DNA from: Natrinema gelatinilyticum
Lineage (GTDB): Archaea; Halobacteriota; Halobacteria; Halobacteriales; Natrialbaceae
Direction of reading: 5' to 3'
DNA: 64,000 bases
Assembly (NCBI RefSeq): GCF_024266705.1
Contig: NZ_CP100757.1
Span: forward strand, 434,001-498,000
The notes below the pieces were generated by a model. The model was not told the origin of the DNA and ran no database searches. It saw only the letters and a program-made list of their open reading frames with translations. This document shows, one piece after another, positions 8,389 to 16,882 of this stretch. Every line of letters begins with the position of its first letter. Positions within the stretch are counted from its first letter, which is position 1. The translations under genes and the position numbers were made by a program.

Positions 8389-9102
8389 ATGCGAGCAGCA
8401 ACGTACCACGACCGGAAAGATATCCGTGTCGAAGACGTCGAACCGAAGAGCGTGAGCGGGGGACAGGTCTGTATTGACATCGATTCGTGCGGGATCTGTG
8501 GTTCAGATTTCCACGAGTACACCGCGGGACCGATTTTCGTTCCCGGCGAGGAGCCACATACGGTGTCTCAGGAGACGGCGCCGATCAGAATGGGCCGCGA
8601 GTTCAGCGGCACCATCTCCGAAGTCGACGAGTCAGTGACAGGGCTGGAACGGAGTGACGCTGTCGCGATTAACCCGATTCTCTATTGCGGCGAGTGTCGC
8701 CAGTGCCAGGAGGGGGACTATCATATCTGTGACTCGGTCGAATTCCTCGAGCTTTCAGGCGGCGGTGGCAGATTCGCCGAGAGCGTCGTCTTAGATGCGG
8801 AACACGCTGTAACACTCGGCGACGACGTCCCGTTCGAATACGGGGCGCTGGTCGAATCACTGAGCGTCGCGTTGCACGCCGTACGACGCTCCGGACTGTG
8901 TGCCGGTGATGCGGTCGCAGTCTTCGGGGCTGGCCCGGTCGAGTTAGCCGTGATCCAGTGTGCCCGAGCGGCCGACGCTGGAACGATATTCGTCTCTGAA
9001 CCACGGGACGCCAGGCGCGAACGCGCGCCAGACTGCGGCGCTGACAACCTCGCCGATCCCGAAAGCGACCACATCAAGATCCTCGTCAAACCGAGCGAGT
9101 AG
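8389..9102 (+). pseudogene. 2,3-butanediol dehydrogenase-like MDR, C-terminally truncated
   Basis: The 237 residues match the first two thirds of a zinc-dependent medium-chain dehydrogenase (usual length near 345). The catalytic zinc motif CGICGSDFHEY, the GREFSG glutamate and the structural-zinc cysteines of CGECRQCQEGDYHIC are intact, as is the Rossmann GAGPVELA start. The protein stops soon after the first half of the coenzyme domain (CGADNLADPES), so about 110 residues are missing and activity is unlikely. A TATA-like TTATAG near 8360 gives leaderless spacing. Divergent orientation from acoA suggests a former acetoin/butanediol pathway partner. Confidence 0.7.
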
Positions 9103-9222
9103 CCGGACAGACCGACCGCCCTCGACAATAAAGAACCAAACTGGTGAGAGCCGGTTCACTCTCTGTACACTATCTTGTAACCCGGTGTGGTTCGCTAAAA
9201 TAAAAATCGAGGTCGAACTCGT

Positions 9223-9648
9223 TTACGCGAGTGTGGCAGTGAGGTCGATGTCGGGACCACTCAGTGCCTTCGAGACTGGGCAGTTCTGCTTCGCATTCTC
9301 GGCGACAGCGACGAACTCTTCCTCAGTGGCATCTGGCACATCTCCCTCCGCGGTTAGTTCGATCTGCGTGATCGTGAAGTCACCGTCTACTTCTTCGATG
9401 TGAACGTCAGCGGTAGCGTGGACGCGCTGGGGTTCGAACCCTTCCTCTTCGAGATCGAGCGCAGTCGCCATGGCGAAACAGCCTGCCTCTCCGGCACCGA
9501 TCAACTCCTCGGAGTTCGTCCCGGTCGCGTCCTCGAAACGCGATCCGAACGAATAGCTGCCCTCGAATGCACCACTTCCCAGTGCGACTGTTCCCGCTCC
9601 CTCTGTGAGTGTTCCTTCCCAGGTTGCTTCAGCAGTTCTTACAGGCAT
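9223..9648 (-). CDS. OsmC/Ohr-family peroxiredoxin-like protein
   Basis: A 141-residue OsmC-family protein, full length for the family. The two redox cysteines lie in AGCFAM (near residue 56) and QNCPVSKAL (near residue 126), the positions used to reduce organic hydroperoxides. Cytoplasmic, acidic. It stands alone between the truncated dehydrogenase and the symporter operon, so the context adds nothing about its substrate. Confidence 0.9.
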   Translation of the reverse strand: MPVRTAEATWEGTLTEGAGTVALGSGAFEGSYSFGSRFEDATGTNSEELIGAGEAGCFAMATALDLEEEGFEPQRVHATADVHIEEVDGDFTITQIELTAEGDVPDATEEEFVAVAENAKQNCPVSKALSGPDIDLTATLA

Positions 9649-9939
9649 ACGTATCAGCCACTCTCTGATTCTCTGGGTATCCTCAAAAGTCCTTCCCTGG
9701 CCTGAAAGTTGGGTTATCTGTCCTGTTGAATAGTTTTTCTACAACTCGTCAAAGAGGGAAAGCTGTAGCGTGGGCCAGTTCGTTTAGGAGCCGTAAATCG
9801 CGTACTTATCTGGCTTGGAGGTGCGAAGGAAGATTGATTTCTGAGATGTAGTCCTTCGGCCTCACGTTCGTGGCTATCGCACACCTACCCTGACGCCGTA
9901 TTTCAATTCAGCAGAGTAGATAGATATGGATTCTGGGAC
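9649..9939. other. non-coding stretch, nothing firm recognised
   Basis: About 290 bases between the OsmC gene and the small membrane protein. There is no ORF with convincing composition. A short minus-strand run translating to LSLFDEL recalls the edge of a transposase gene, but this is too short to support a call. Confidence 0.3.
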
Positions 9940-10062
9940 TCAGACTCGGTCCAGGTAGTAATCGCGCGCGAGCACTGACACCTCGTAGAGAAAGACCAGG
10001 AAGACACCGACGAGACTGCCCCAGAGAACGCCCGAAAAGACCGGCAGACCAATCACGGCCAT
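9940..10062 (-). CDS. 40-residue membrane protein coupled to symporter
   Basis: Small ORF below the usual length cut-off. ATG at 10062 overlaps the symporter stop codon (TAATG), a translational-coupling arrangement. It encodes one hydrophobic segment (VFSGVLWGSLVGVFLVFLY) followed by a short charged tail ending LARDYYLDRV. Small subunits of this kind accompany some sodium:solute symporters, so an auxiliary role in transport is the natural inference. No named family is recognised. Confidence 0.6.
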   Translation of the reverse strand: MAVIGLPVFSGVLWGSLVGVFLVFLYEVSVLARDYYLDRV

Positions 10063-11621
10063 TACTCGGTCACCTCCGTGTCTGCCTCCATCTGTGTACC
10101 GCCGTCGGTCGCGGGTTCGTCGAGTCGCCGGATCTTATGAGAAAGGCGGTCCAGATCGAATTGGTCGTTCGAGATCCGTGCAGTGACCAGTGTCGTTCCA
10201 GTCGAAGCAAGGAATGCACCAGCGAAGGGGAGCAGGTACGTTGGATCAGGTGCAGGGAGGGAACCGCCAAGCAGTGAATCAAGCGTCCTATGCAGACCGA
10301 ACGGGAACGGGAAGAACGCGCTCCCGACGGCGAGGCCGACGAGGCTACTTGCGAGAGCACTCCGACCCGATAGACGGCCGGTGAACAGGCCGTAGACGAG
10401 TGGGAACCCGACGGCGGTCCCGAGCAGGTCAGCGACGAAGAAGAGGCGAAGGACGCTCCGAGCACGGAGACTGATCGCAATCGCAGCGACAGCGACGATG
10501 ACTGTCAGCGCACGTGCACCGATCCGCAGTGTCCGGTCGTCGGGATCCACGAGAAGGCGTGGGAGGTCAGCTGTCACCAGACTCGACAGTGCGTTGAACA
10601 GGGTGTCGGTCGTGCTCATCACCAGCACGAGTGCGAGCAGGAGGACACCGAGAACGATCCATTCCGCGACGGCGCCTTCGAGAAGGAGGAAGAAGGCGGT
10701 CCCAGCGTTGTAGTTCTCGCTGCTAAACTGGGTGACGACGTCGGCGTTGCCTACGGAAATGATGCCGAGAAGCGTGGCCAAGACGAGAATTAGTCCGTTC
10801 GCGACGGTTGCAATACGGAAGCTGCGTTCGACTGTGTCAGCCCCGTCAGCCGCGTAGATCCGTTGCCACCACGTCTGGTTGAGAAGTTCCGCACCGAGGA
10901 TGGCGAAAATCAGCGCAACGCCGAACCGAATCCCCGGGACGAATCCAGGATCGAGGAGCGTGGGGTCCGTCGTCACGATTCCCTCGTACACGCCGCTGGC
11001 ACCGCCGAGTGCGAAAATCACCAGCGCGACACTCGCGATGAGCAACGGGAGGATGAGCAACATCTGTATCGTGTCGGTGACGATGCTCGCTCGGAGCCCA
11101 CCGTACCCAGTGTACACCAGGACGAACCCGCCGACGAGAATCGCCGTCTTCCACTGGGGCACTCCCGCCACGTACTGGAAGGCCAGCGAGATGCCGGTCA
11201 ACTCCGCAGCGAGGAAGACAAACATGTAGAGAACGCTCACAGTGAGGACGAATGCATACATCGCGCCCCCGTATCGTGCGTAGGCGTATTCTGTAAGCGA
11301 ATGGCCATCCGGGATGATCTCGCGGATCCGCGGACCGAGTTTCGAGTACGCAAACATTGGGATCGCTTCGCCAATCCCGTAGCCGATGACGGCTGCGATT
11401 CCGTATAGGGCACCTGCTTCAGGTGCCGACAGGAGAATCCAGACGCCCATCACCGACGCGATGAGGGTCGCCGTCGTTCGTCCGCCAGTGGCCGAATTAC
11501 GAGCGGTGATGAGATCCTCGACGGAGTCGACTCGCCCTCGTGAGAACCCGATCCCAATCACGGTAAAGACGGTGAGCGTCGCGATCGCCAGCCCAAGTGC
11601 GACGGTCGAAGTCACCATCAT
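10062..11621 (-). CDS. sodium:solute symporter family transporter
   Basis: A 519-residue integral membrane protein of the SSS family with about 13 hydrophobic helices. Typical features are the N-terminal FSRGRVDSVEDLITARN loop, GYGIGEAIP, and the conserved mid-protein segment with WWQRIYAADGADTVERSF. It is the third gene of an operon with two TenA-type genes. Its ATG overlaps the stop of the gene upstream and its stop overlaps the small membrane protein gene. The context makes a thiamine precursor such as a pyrimidine or thiazole the likely cargo; this is inference, since the family as a whole takes many solutes. Confidence 0.83.
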   Translation of the reverse strand: MMVTSTVALGLAIATLTVFTVIGIGFSRGRVDSVEDLITARNSATGGRTTATLIASVMGVWILLSAPEAGALYGIAAVIGYGIGEAIPMFAYSKLGPRIREIIPDGHSLTEYAYARYGGAMYAFVLTVSVLYMFVFLAAELTGISLAFQYVAGVPQWKTAILVGGFVLVYTGYGGLRASIVTDTIQMLLILPLLIASVALVIFALGGASGVYEGIVTTDPTLLDPGFVPGIRFGVALIFAILGAELLNQTWWQRIYAADGADTVERSFRIATVANGLILVLATLLGIISVGNADVVTQFSSENYNAGTAFFLLLEGAVAEWIVLGVLLLALVLVMSTTDTLFNALSSLVTADLPRLLVDPDDRTLRIGARALTVIVAVAAIAISLRARSVLRLFFVADLLGTAVGFPLVYGLFTGRLSGRSALASSLVGLAVGSAFFPFPFGLHRTLDSLLGGSLPAPDPTYLLPFAGAFLASTGTTLVTARISNDQFDLDRLSHKIRRLDEPATDGGTQMEADTEVTE

Positions 11622-12379
11622 CAGTCACCCCCCGTCACTCTGCTCGCATTGTCGGGGTCGTACGCCACCTCGAAGAACGCGACTTCCAGGGACACGGTGC
11701 GTCGAAAGAGTCGCTCGATTTGCTGTTGTTGACGGGGCGAAGCAGCCGCTCCCTCCCGATTGAGTTCGTCACGGAGCCACGTCACGAAGGCCTCGAACTG
11801 CTCGTTGGAGTGGAGGTCGATCCACTCCCGGAGATAGAACTGCGACGGTGGTTCGCCCGCGACGGCGGTCGCCCACTCCAGGTAAATCCACTCGGCAGGG
11901 GTGAGAACCGCGAGCGTCTCGGCGTAGCCGCCCTCCCGGGCTGCACGTTCCAGTAGATCCTCGAAAGCCAGCGTCGTGGCCGTCCGCTCGGGAGCACTGT
12001 ACACAGCTTTCGGGACGTTCAGTGCCTCGAACGACCGTTCGAAGAAGTCGTTCTCGTCGGCAGTGAGCGTCCCGAGGAACTCGACGAGCCGTGCCTTCGC
12101 TTCCATCGTCGGCGCGTCCCCGACTGCACGGCCAAAGACGCCAACGAGCGTTCTGACAAAGGCGTAATCCTGTCGTAGATACCGCTCAAAGACCGCGTCG
12201 TCGAGTTCGCCGGTGCCGAGTTCGCGTGTGAAGCGGTGGCCCGTCGCGTTCGACCAGTCGGGTTCCGCGCGCTCGCGGAGCCAGTCGGTGAAGCGGGCGC
12301 GGTCGCGAGTCTCGGCGTACGCTTCGAAGGTGTCGGGACTGTTCGCAGTCTGGGTCTCGCGGCGAGTCATATCGACCAC
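11621..12379 (-). CDS. tenA: TenA/thiaminase II family protein
   Basis: A 252-residue all-helical TenA-family protein with the WSNATGHRFTRELGTG start, the FERYLRQDYAFVRTL block and the late EWIDLHSNEQFEAFV segment typical of TenA. TenA enzymes hydrolyse aminomethyl-pyrimidine breakdown products to salvage the thiamine pyrimidine. No obvious active-site cysteine is seen where TenA-C proteins carry one, so it is more like the TenA-E group. It overlaps both neighbours by a few bases. ATG at 12379 or 12370 may be the start. A tandem paralogue lies just upstream. Confidence 0.85.
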   Translation of the reverse strand: MVDMTRRETQTANSPDTFEAYAETRDRARFTDWLRERAEPDWSNATGHRFTRELGTGELDDAVFERYLRQDYAFVRTLVGVFGRAVGDAPTMEAKARLVEFLGTLTADENDFFERSFEALNVPKAVYSAPERTATTLAFEDLLERAAREGGYAETLAVLTPAEWIYLEWATAVAGEPPSQFYLREWIDLHSNEQFEAFVTWLRDELNREGAAASPRQQQQIERLFRRTVSLEVAFFEVAYDPDNASRVTGGD

Positions 12380-13032
12380 TCCTCCTGTCGCCAGGCTGCG
12401 TCCCAGAAGCGGTACTCGTACCGGGCGGACGTCCGAAACAAGGAGCGAAAGGTCTCGCGCTGGCGTTCACTTTTGTCTGCTGCGACATCGTCCAGCAGGT
12501 CTTTGCACCACGAGGTGAGTTCAGTGAATTCCTCGCCGGCGTACATCTCGACCCACGCTGCATACCGCTCGTCGTCGGGCAACCCCTGCGCCGCGAGCTG
12601 CGTCCCCGTCTCATTGAACCCCCACATACAGGGGAGGAGTGCAGCCACGAGATCGCCGAACGTTCCAGTTGCCGCAACGCGGACGAGAAAGTCGGTGTAC
12701 GCTCTCGTCGTGGGCGACGGTTCAGTCGCCTCCAGTTCCGACTCCGAGATTCTAAACTCCGACGCGTACTCACGGTGGAGATCCATCTCGGTGTTGATGG
12801 TCGAATCGAGCAACTCCGCAAACGTCCCCATCTGTTCGAGCGTCGGAGCCTTCGTCGCACCGTGGGCAAACACTCGAGCGTAATCGATCAAGTAGACGTA
12901 GTCTTGCTTGACCCAGTAGCGAAACGGTTCCTCGTCGAGGGAGCCTGCCCCGAGTTCTTCGACCATGGGATGGGCCACAATGGCATCCCACATCGGTTCG
13001 GCAAGCGGTTCCAGCGTATCAGTGAAACTCAT
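12367..13032 (-). CDS. tenA: TenA/thiaminase II family protein, second copy
   Basis: A 221-residue TenA-family protein with FRYWVKQDYVYLIDYARVF near residue 40 and EMYAGEEFTELTSWCKDLLD near residue 165. It is first in the TenA-TenA-symporter-small protein operon. The start at ATG 13032 matches TenA length; the frame runs further upstream without support. A ribosome-binding-like GGAGATCA lies upstream and AT-rich promoter elements separate it from the divergent ThiR-like remnant. Having two distinct TenA copies suggests different substrates or successive steps of pyrimidine salvage. Confidence 0.87.
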   Translation of the reverse strand: MSFTDTLEPLAEPMWDAIVAHPMVEELGAGSLDEEPFRYWVKQDYVYLIDYARVFAHGATKAPTLEQMGTFAELLDSTINTEMDLHREYASEFRISESELEATEPSPTTRAYTDFLVRVAATGTFGDLVAALLPCMWGFNETGTQLAAQGLPDDERYAAWVEMYAGEEFTELTSWCKDLLDDVAADKSERQRETFRSLFRTSARYEYRFWDAAWRQEEWSI

Positions 13033-13066
13033 GTCCTGACGTGTGATCTCCTGAATAATATAAATT

Positions 13067-13525
13067 GTGAATATAATCCAGTTATATTCCGAGCGCGGCT
13101 TTATATGCACTGTCTGCAGGGCTACTTTCATTTCACTTCGATTTCCGAGCGAGATCGTCGTCGAGCGGGTGTTACCACCGCTCCGGCGCTCCGATATGCG
13201 ACTCGCGCGCGCATTGGCGGACCGCGATTTCACGCAACAGGAGGTCGCCGACCACTTCGGCGTGACGCAGGCCGTCGTCTCGCAGTACGTCAGCGGCGAT
13301 GCTGTAGTGATAGATCGTATCGCCATACATCCGAAGACACGAGAGACGGTCAACCAGATTGTCGACGGATTCGCCGATGGAGAACTGAACAGCTACGACG
13401 CGCTCGCCGAGATGCTCGATTTAATGCGAGAGTTCGAGGACCGGGACCCGATGTGGACGAGTCGGCCGATGTTGCCTCGATTTCGGGGCGCAGCATCGTG
13501 GCCAGGACGGTGGCACTTACCGTGA
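13067..13525 (+). pseudogene. ThiR-like HTH regulator, truncated
   Basis: The frame shows a helix-turn-helix region (LADRDFTQQEVADHFGVTQ, then AVVSQYVSGDAV) like the N-terminal domain of archaeal ThiR, the repressor of thiamine genes. The family-like start is LRFPSEIVVERVLPPLR near 13138, which has no clear ATG; the frame opens at 13067 and the first internal ATG is at 13195. After EFEDRDP the family similarity ends and the frame stops at 13525. A neighbouring frame carries DVASISGR, possibly more of the gene after a frameshift. The C-terminal thiamine-phosphate-sensing domain is absent. The start and integrity are uncertain; the divergent TenA operon supports the assignment. Confidence 0.55.
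13069..13089. promoter_or_regulatory. palindromic operator candidate in thiamine-salvage promoter
   Basis: Perfect inverted repeat with 8-base arms, GAATATAA and TTATATTC, separated by 5 bases. It lies between the divergent TenA operon and the ThiR-like HTH gene, next to the TATA-like elements of both. Binding by a ThiR-type regulator is the obvious idea, but the family motif was not compared. Confidence 0.45.
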
Positions 13526-13661
13526 ACACGAACGCAACCGCGACTTCGTGACCGTCGTAGATGGACTACAGACAACTATCAGTGAATTCGGTGCACGGAG
13601 AAGGATCATCGACGACCTCCCAGATTTCGGTGAAGAGTTCGCACAGATATTATCACGATAG
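13500..13661 (+). other. coding-like remnant, unknown
   Basis: The frame ending at TAG 13659-13661 has good coding composition (TYREHERNRDFVTVVDGL, then RIIDDLPDFGEEFAQIL) but no start is visible. Its stop overlaps a GTG (13661) that could begin the next ORF. It may be the C-terminal end of a disrupted gene. No family is recognised. Confidence 0.3.
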
Positions 13662-14006
13662 TGGAATCGGCAACTCAGACTACTGTCGAAGACGACAACC
13701 GTTCGGACACCGGTGCGCTCGATAGCGAATCGACTGTCAATCGACCAGTGCGACGACAAAAACGAAGCTGCCGGCTACATGCTCGACGCAATCGATGAGT
13801 TAGAAGCCTATCTCCAAGCATACGACAGGTACGTACCTGAACTCCGTGCCTGGGGACAGTCGCCGATCTATGTCATTGCCTGGAGGAACTTGATGGCAAA
13901 TCTCATCGTTAGATTACACGAACACGAAGATCGCTCCAAGCATCTGGAACGAGAGCGTAATCGCCGCCTCGTCGACGATGGCATCCAGTTGAGAGACGTA
14001 AAATAG
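13661..14006 (+). pseudogene. small unknown protein, probably frameshifted
   Basis: A GTG-started frame (VESATQTTVEDDNRSDTG) runs to about 13740. The coding signal then shifts to the frame ending at 14006, which encodes a helical, charged protein (AAGYMLDAIDELEAYLQAYD, then LRAWGQSPIYVIAWRNLMAN). Taken together they look like one gene of about 115 codons with a frameshift. An ATG at 13713 could still give a 97-residue product. Function unknown. Confidence 0.35.
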
Positions 14007-14164
14007 CGAACTGGTTCATCCCATCGACAGCGACTTACATTCCTGCTCATGATGTCAGCCGGCACAGTGCAGAATTGGCACCGGGTTCGTTGGCATTATC
14101 GAACTCTGGGTCGGCCAACATAGAGAGAGACAATCTGCGATGATAGGCGGATTCATTTGCTCAG

Positions 14165-14455
14165 TTAATCGTCTGTTTGTGTGACTTCGATATCATCGGT
14201 TGGTGTGACTTCGATGTCATCGTTTGCATGAACTGTGATACGGTACCCACAATAGTCGAAGACCACCTGTCCCCAGGCTCGCTCAGACCTCGAAATTGGT
14301 TGGAACAGTTGCTCAAGAGCTTCAGGATCGACGGTGTGAAGGGGACCTAGGTCTGTCGGTGAAACTCCCTCTAGTTCCGCAATCCTCTTGACGATTTTCC
14401 AGATGATACTTGTCTGTTCACTCACGTTGCTCTCTCCCGGTAGTTCTGCCATCAA
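14165..14455 (-). CDS. HalOD1 output-domain protein
   Basis: A 96-residue protein matching the haloarchaeal HalOD1 domain: IVKRIAELEGVSPTDLGPL, then a hydrophobic strand VVFDYCGYRITVHANDDIEV. The domain is thought to act as an output module in haloarchaeal signalling, often as a stand-alone small protein. The C-terminus carries a short tandem repeat (DDIEVTPT, then DDIEVTQT) that is also visible in the DNA. It stands alone between remnants; no partner kinase is nearby. Confidence 0.75.
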   Translation of the reverse strand: MMAELPGESNVSEQTSIIWKIVKRIAELEGVSPTDLGPLHTVDPEALEQLFQPISRSERAWGQVVFDYCGYRITVHANDDIEVTPTDDIEVTQTDD

Positions 14456-14829
14456 GCCTAAGAGCTACGTTGACCTTGAAAACTGTTTCGGCTCATTGTG
14501 GACCGATAGTTCTCCGAAGCGGTCAAAAAGAGAGTCTTGAAACTACTATCGGCAACTAATGATTGCAGTTTCCAACCGGTATAGATAGGTTTGAAAAACG
14601 CGAGGACAGTGACGCGACGATCCTGGAAAAGAAACTTCCAGATCTGGCTACCAGACACTCCGTGGACAAGCGGGACAAAAAGGGGGGAAGAAACTACGAT
14701 TCTGTATATGGTAGCTCGATTAACTCTCATTACGGCGACGGTGACAGCGTCTTCTGTGGACGACGGTTCCCAGCGAACGGCGGAAAGGCACCTGCAATAC
14801 TTATTCAGAGGGGGCACTAGGCCACATGT
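14456..14829. other. non-coding stretch upstream of lipoate ligase
   Basis: About 370 bases without a convincing gene. The ORFs on both strands here lack typical haloarchaeal composition. A TATA-like ATACTTATT near 14797 probably drives the lipoate ligase. Confidence 0.4.
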
Positions 14830-15534
14830 ATGCGTGTGCTTCACGGTCGTACGTCATCTACTGCGATAGACCATACAATAACTGACACACTGTTATCGGA
14901 ATCGACAGAGCCCACTATCAGGGTGTGGCATCCACATCGACACGTGGCCTTTGGTCCTCGTGACGTTCGAACCGACCAGTACACACAGGCGTGTGACGCT
15001 GCCAAGGAATTAGGATATGACATCCACGAGCGCAGTGTCGGTGGCAGAGCGGTGGCGTACACTGGAACGACCATTTGTTTTGTACATGTCGATGCGGTGG
15101 CTGACGAGCGATCGGGACTGACCGACCGCTACAATCGAGTTGTTGACCGACTCTGGTTGGCGCTCAATGCGGTCGGTGTCAATGCCGACCGCGGTGAGCC
15201 TGATGCCGCCTTTTGTCCCGGTTCACATTCACTATCAGCAACGGGGAAAATCGTCGGCGTCGCCCAACGGATTCGCCGGAACGCAGCGCTGACGGCTGGC
15301 ATCATCGTTCCGTGCGACCGAGCGGAACTCATCGAAGTTCTCGAACCGGTGTATACGCACCTGGATATCCCCTTCGATCCGAACGCAATAGGTAGCGTCC
15401 GTCGAGCGGGTAGTTCGGCGAGTCCTGAAGAAGTCCGCCAAGCTGTCGAAGAGGCACTCATCGCCGGAAACTCCATCAACTCACCAGCGGTCAAGCGGGC
15501 GCACGTATCAGAATTAGACAGAGATCATGGATAA
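14830..15534 (+). CDS. lplA: lipoate-protein ligase-like protein
   Basis: A 234-residue protein of the biotin/lipoate ligase fold. The nucleotide/lipoyl-binding motif RSVGGRAVAY near residue 69 corresponds to the RR.GGG..V.H block, and the catalytic lysine lies in SATGKIVGVAQRI near residue 140. It would attach lipoate (or octanoate) to E2 lipoyl domains; the only E2 in view is at 3733. It lacks the large C-terminal accessory domain, as is common for archaeal LplA, which then needs a separate LplB. ATG 14830 fits leaderless spacing from a TATA-like box. A second, longer LplA-like protein is encoded at 29745. Confidence 0.82.
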   Translation: MRVLHGRTSSTAIDHTITDTLLSESTEPTIRVWHPHRHVAFGPRDVRTDQYTQACDAAKELGYDIHERSVGGRAVAYTGTTICFVHVDAVADERSGLTDRYNRVVDRLWLALNAVGVNADRGEPDAAFCPGSHSLSATGKIVGVAQRIRRNAALTAGIIVPCDRAELIEVLEPVYTHLDIPFDPNAIGSVRRAGSSASPEEVRQAVEEALIAGNSINSPAVKRAHVSELDRDHG

Positions 15535-15559
15535 CCCACCCATCGAGGAGAACAGCAGA

Positions 15560-16324
15560 TTAATATTCGAGATTTCCCTGGATGATATCCGCATACTCTT
15601 GGACTACTGAGGGATATTCCTCGAAGAATACATCGTCAGTGAGTCTGTTCGGCGGACCGTACAGCGCGATCCCAGCGATGAGGTCGTCTTCCTTACTTAT
15701 GATCGGAACGCCGATTCCACGCATTCCGTCGAAGCACTCCTCGTCGTCAAGCGCGTATCCGCGTTGACGAATGAGTTCCATCTCCTCTAAGAGCGGTTCA
15801 AGTTCTGTGATCGTGTTTTCTGTCCGTGGATAGAGGCCGTACTGATTAATTACATCCCGGATTTCTTCATCACTTAATTGGGCGAGAATCGCCTTGCCAT
15901 ATGAAGTCGTGTTGAGCCGTGATTTGACCCCTGGATATGTCCGATTGACTTGGAGTCGCTTCACTTTCTCCCCCTTTTTCATCGATAACAACACTCCGAG
16001 ATTGTCTTCTTCGATCATCAAGCCAGCAAACTCACCAGTTTGTTCAGCTAGCCGACGGATCTCCGGCTCAGCGACGGTGTAAATGTCGCAGTTGCGCCGA
16101 ACTTGGTTACCGATCTCGAGGAAAAACGAGCTCACACGATACCTGCCATCTGATCCCTTTGTAATATAATTGATCGTCTCAAGCGTGTTGATATACTCGT
16201 ACATAGTGCTTAGCGGCATATCGAACTCACTGGCCAGTTCGCGAACAGATGCTGCCTTCATTTCGACCAGTCTTTCAACGATACGGTTAGCACGGCAGAG
16301 AGATTTGAGTGGTTGTGAAGACAT
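15560..16324 (-). CDS. IclR-family transcriptional regulator
   Basis: A 254-residue regulator with an N-terminal winged helix (SVRELASEFDMPLSTMYEYI) and a C-terminal effector domain ending GIALYGPPNRLTDD. The block LNTTSYGKAILAQLSDEEI is typical of the ligand-binding half. ATG 16324 is preferred to an upstream GTG. Its 3' end converges on the lipoate ligase gene. The target is unknown; the adjacent upstream region holds a near-palindrome around 16445-16465 that may be an autoregulatory site. The protein is similar in plan to the IclR protein at 21585. Confidence 0.87.
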   Translation of the reverse strand: MSSQPLKSLCRANRIVERLVEMKAASVRELASEFDMPLSTMYEYINTLETINYITKGSDGRYRVSSFFLEIGNQVRRNCDIYTVAEPEIRRLAEQTGEFAGLMIEEDNLGVLLSMKKGEKVKRLQVNRTYPGVKSRLNTTSYGKAILAQLSDEEIRDVINQYGLYPRTENTITELEPLLEEMELIRQRGYALDDEECFDGMRGIGVPIISKEDDLIAGIALYGPPNRLTDDVFFEEYPSVVQEYADIIQGNLEY

Positions 16325-16704
16325 GCTAGGCACCTAATAGCGCAATTGACATCATTGTTCCGATTATTTCGAAGAGGACGAAAATTCTGGCCGCCTGCTC
16401 ATGTTATGGTTACCTCAGCAGGGAACAGGCATGACGTTGGGGCATAATTCGAAATAGTCGAAATTAGCGTGCTATATTAACTCAATGTATGGTATGAGGC
16501 CACAACCCAGAGGCAGCCATTACGACTATCTCGAACTGCCCGAAATCGAGGGCATCATCGCTAATTTGTCCAGCACGTCGCATCGACAACGGCCGATGCC
16601 GATTCCCGGTCGTGGAAACCACGACGTCCGTCGAATTGTGATTACCAGTCTCCGAACGGTCCAGCAAGTGCTGCCACCAGTTTTTACCGGGCGATGGTTA
16701 GACA
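16325..16704. other. intergenic, no supported gene
   Basis: Upstream region of the IclR gene. An imperfect repeat around AATTCGAAATAGTCGAAATT (16445-16465) stands out. A 91-codon plus-strand frame from 16485 has weak composition and no recognisable family, so it is not called. Confidence 0.35.
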
Positions 16705-16730
16705 GAATAACAAGCGTAGGTCTGTTATTC
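16705..16730. repeat. palindrome 1 of the RdfA/SMC-like locus
   Basis: Inverted repeat GAATAACA ... TGTTATTC (8-base arms, 10-base spacer), about 150 bases before the first RdfA-like copy. It shares its arm sequence with the palindromes at 17535 and 20965. Confidence 0.6.
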
Positions 16731-16882
16731 CACATCTTCTTGGAGAATATACCGAGTTAGAGCCGAATTCGGGTGGGCTGTTACTACAGATAAGAGAGGT
16801 ACACTCCGCGAAATAATCTCCTAGCTACCAAATCAGGCAACCTCTGGGTTTAAGCAAGATCCTTTCCAAAGTATACTCAGGA

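Noticed and set aside
14458..14844. 128-residue minus-strand ORF upstream of the lipoate ligase
   Set aside because: Basic, hydrophobic composition unlike haloarchaeal proteins, and it overlaps the ligase promoter.
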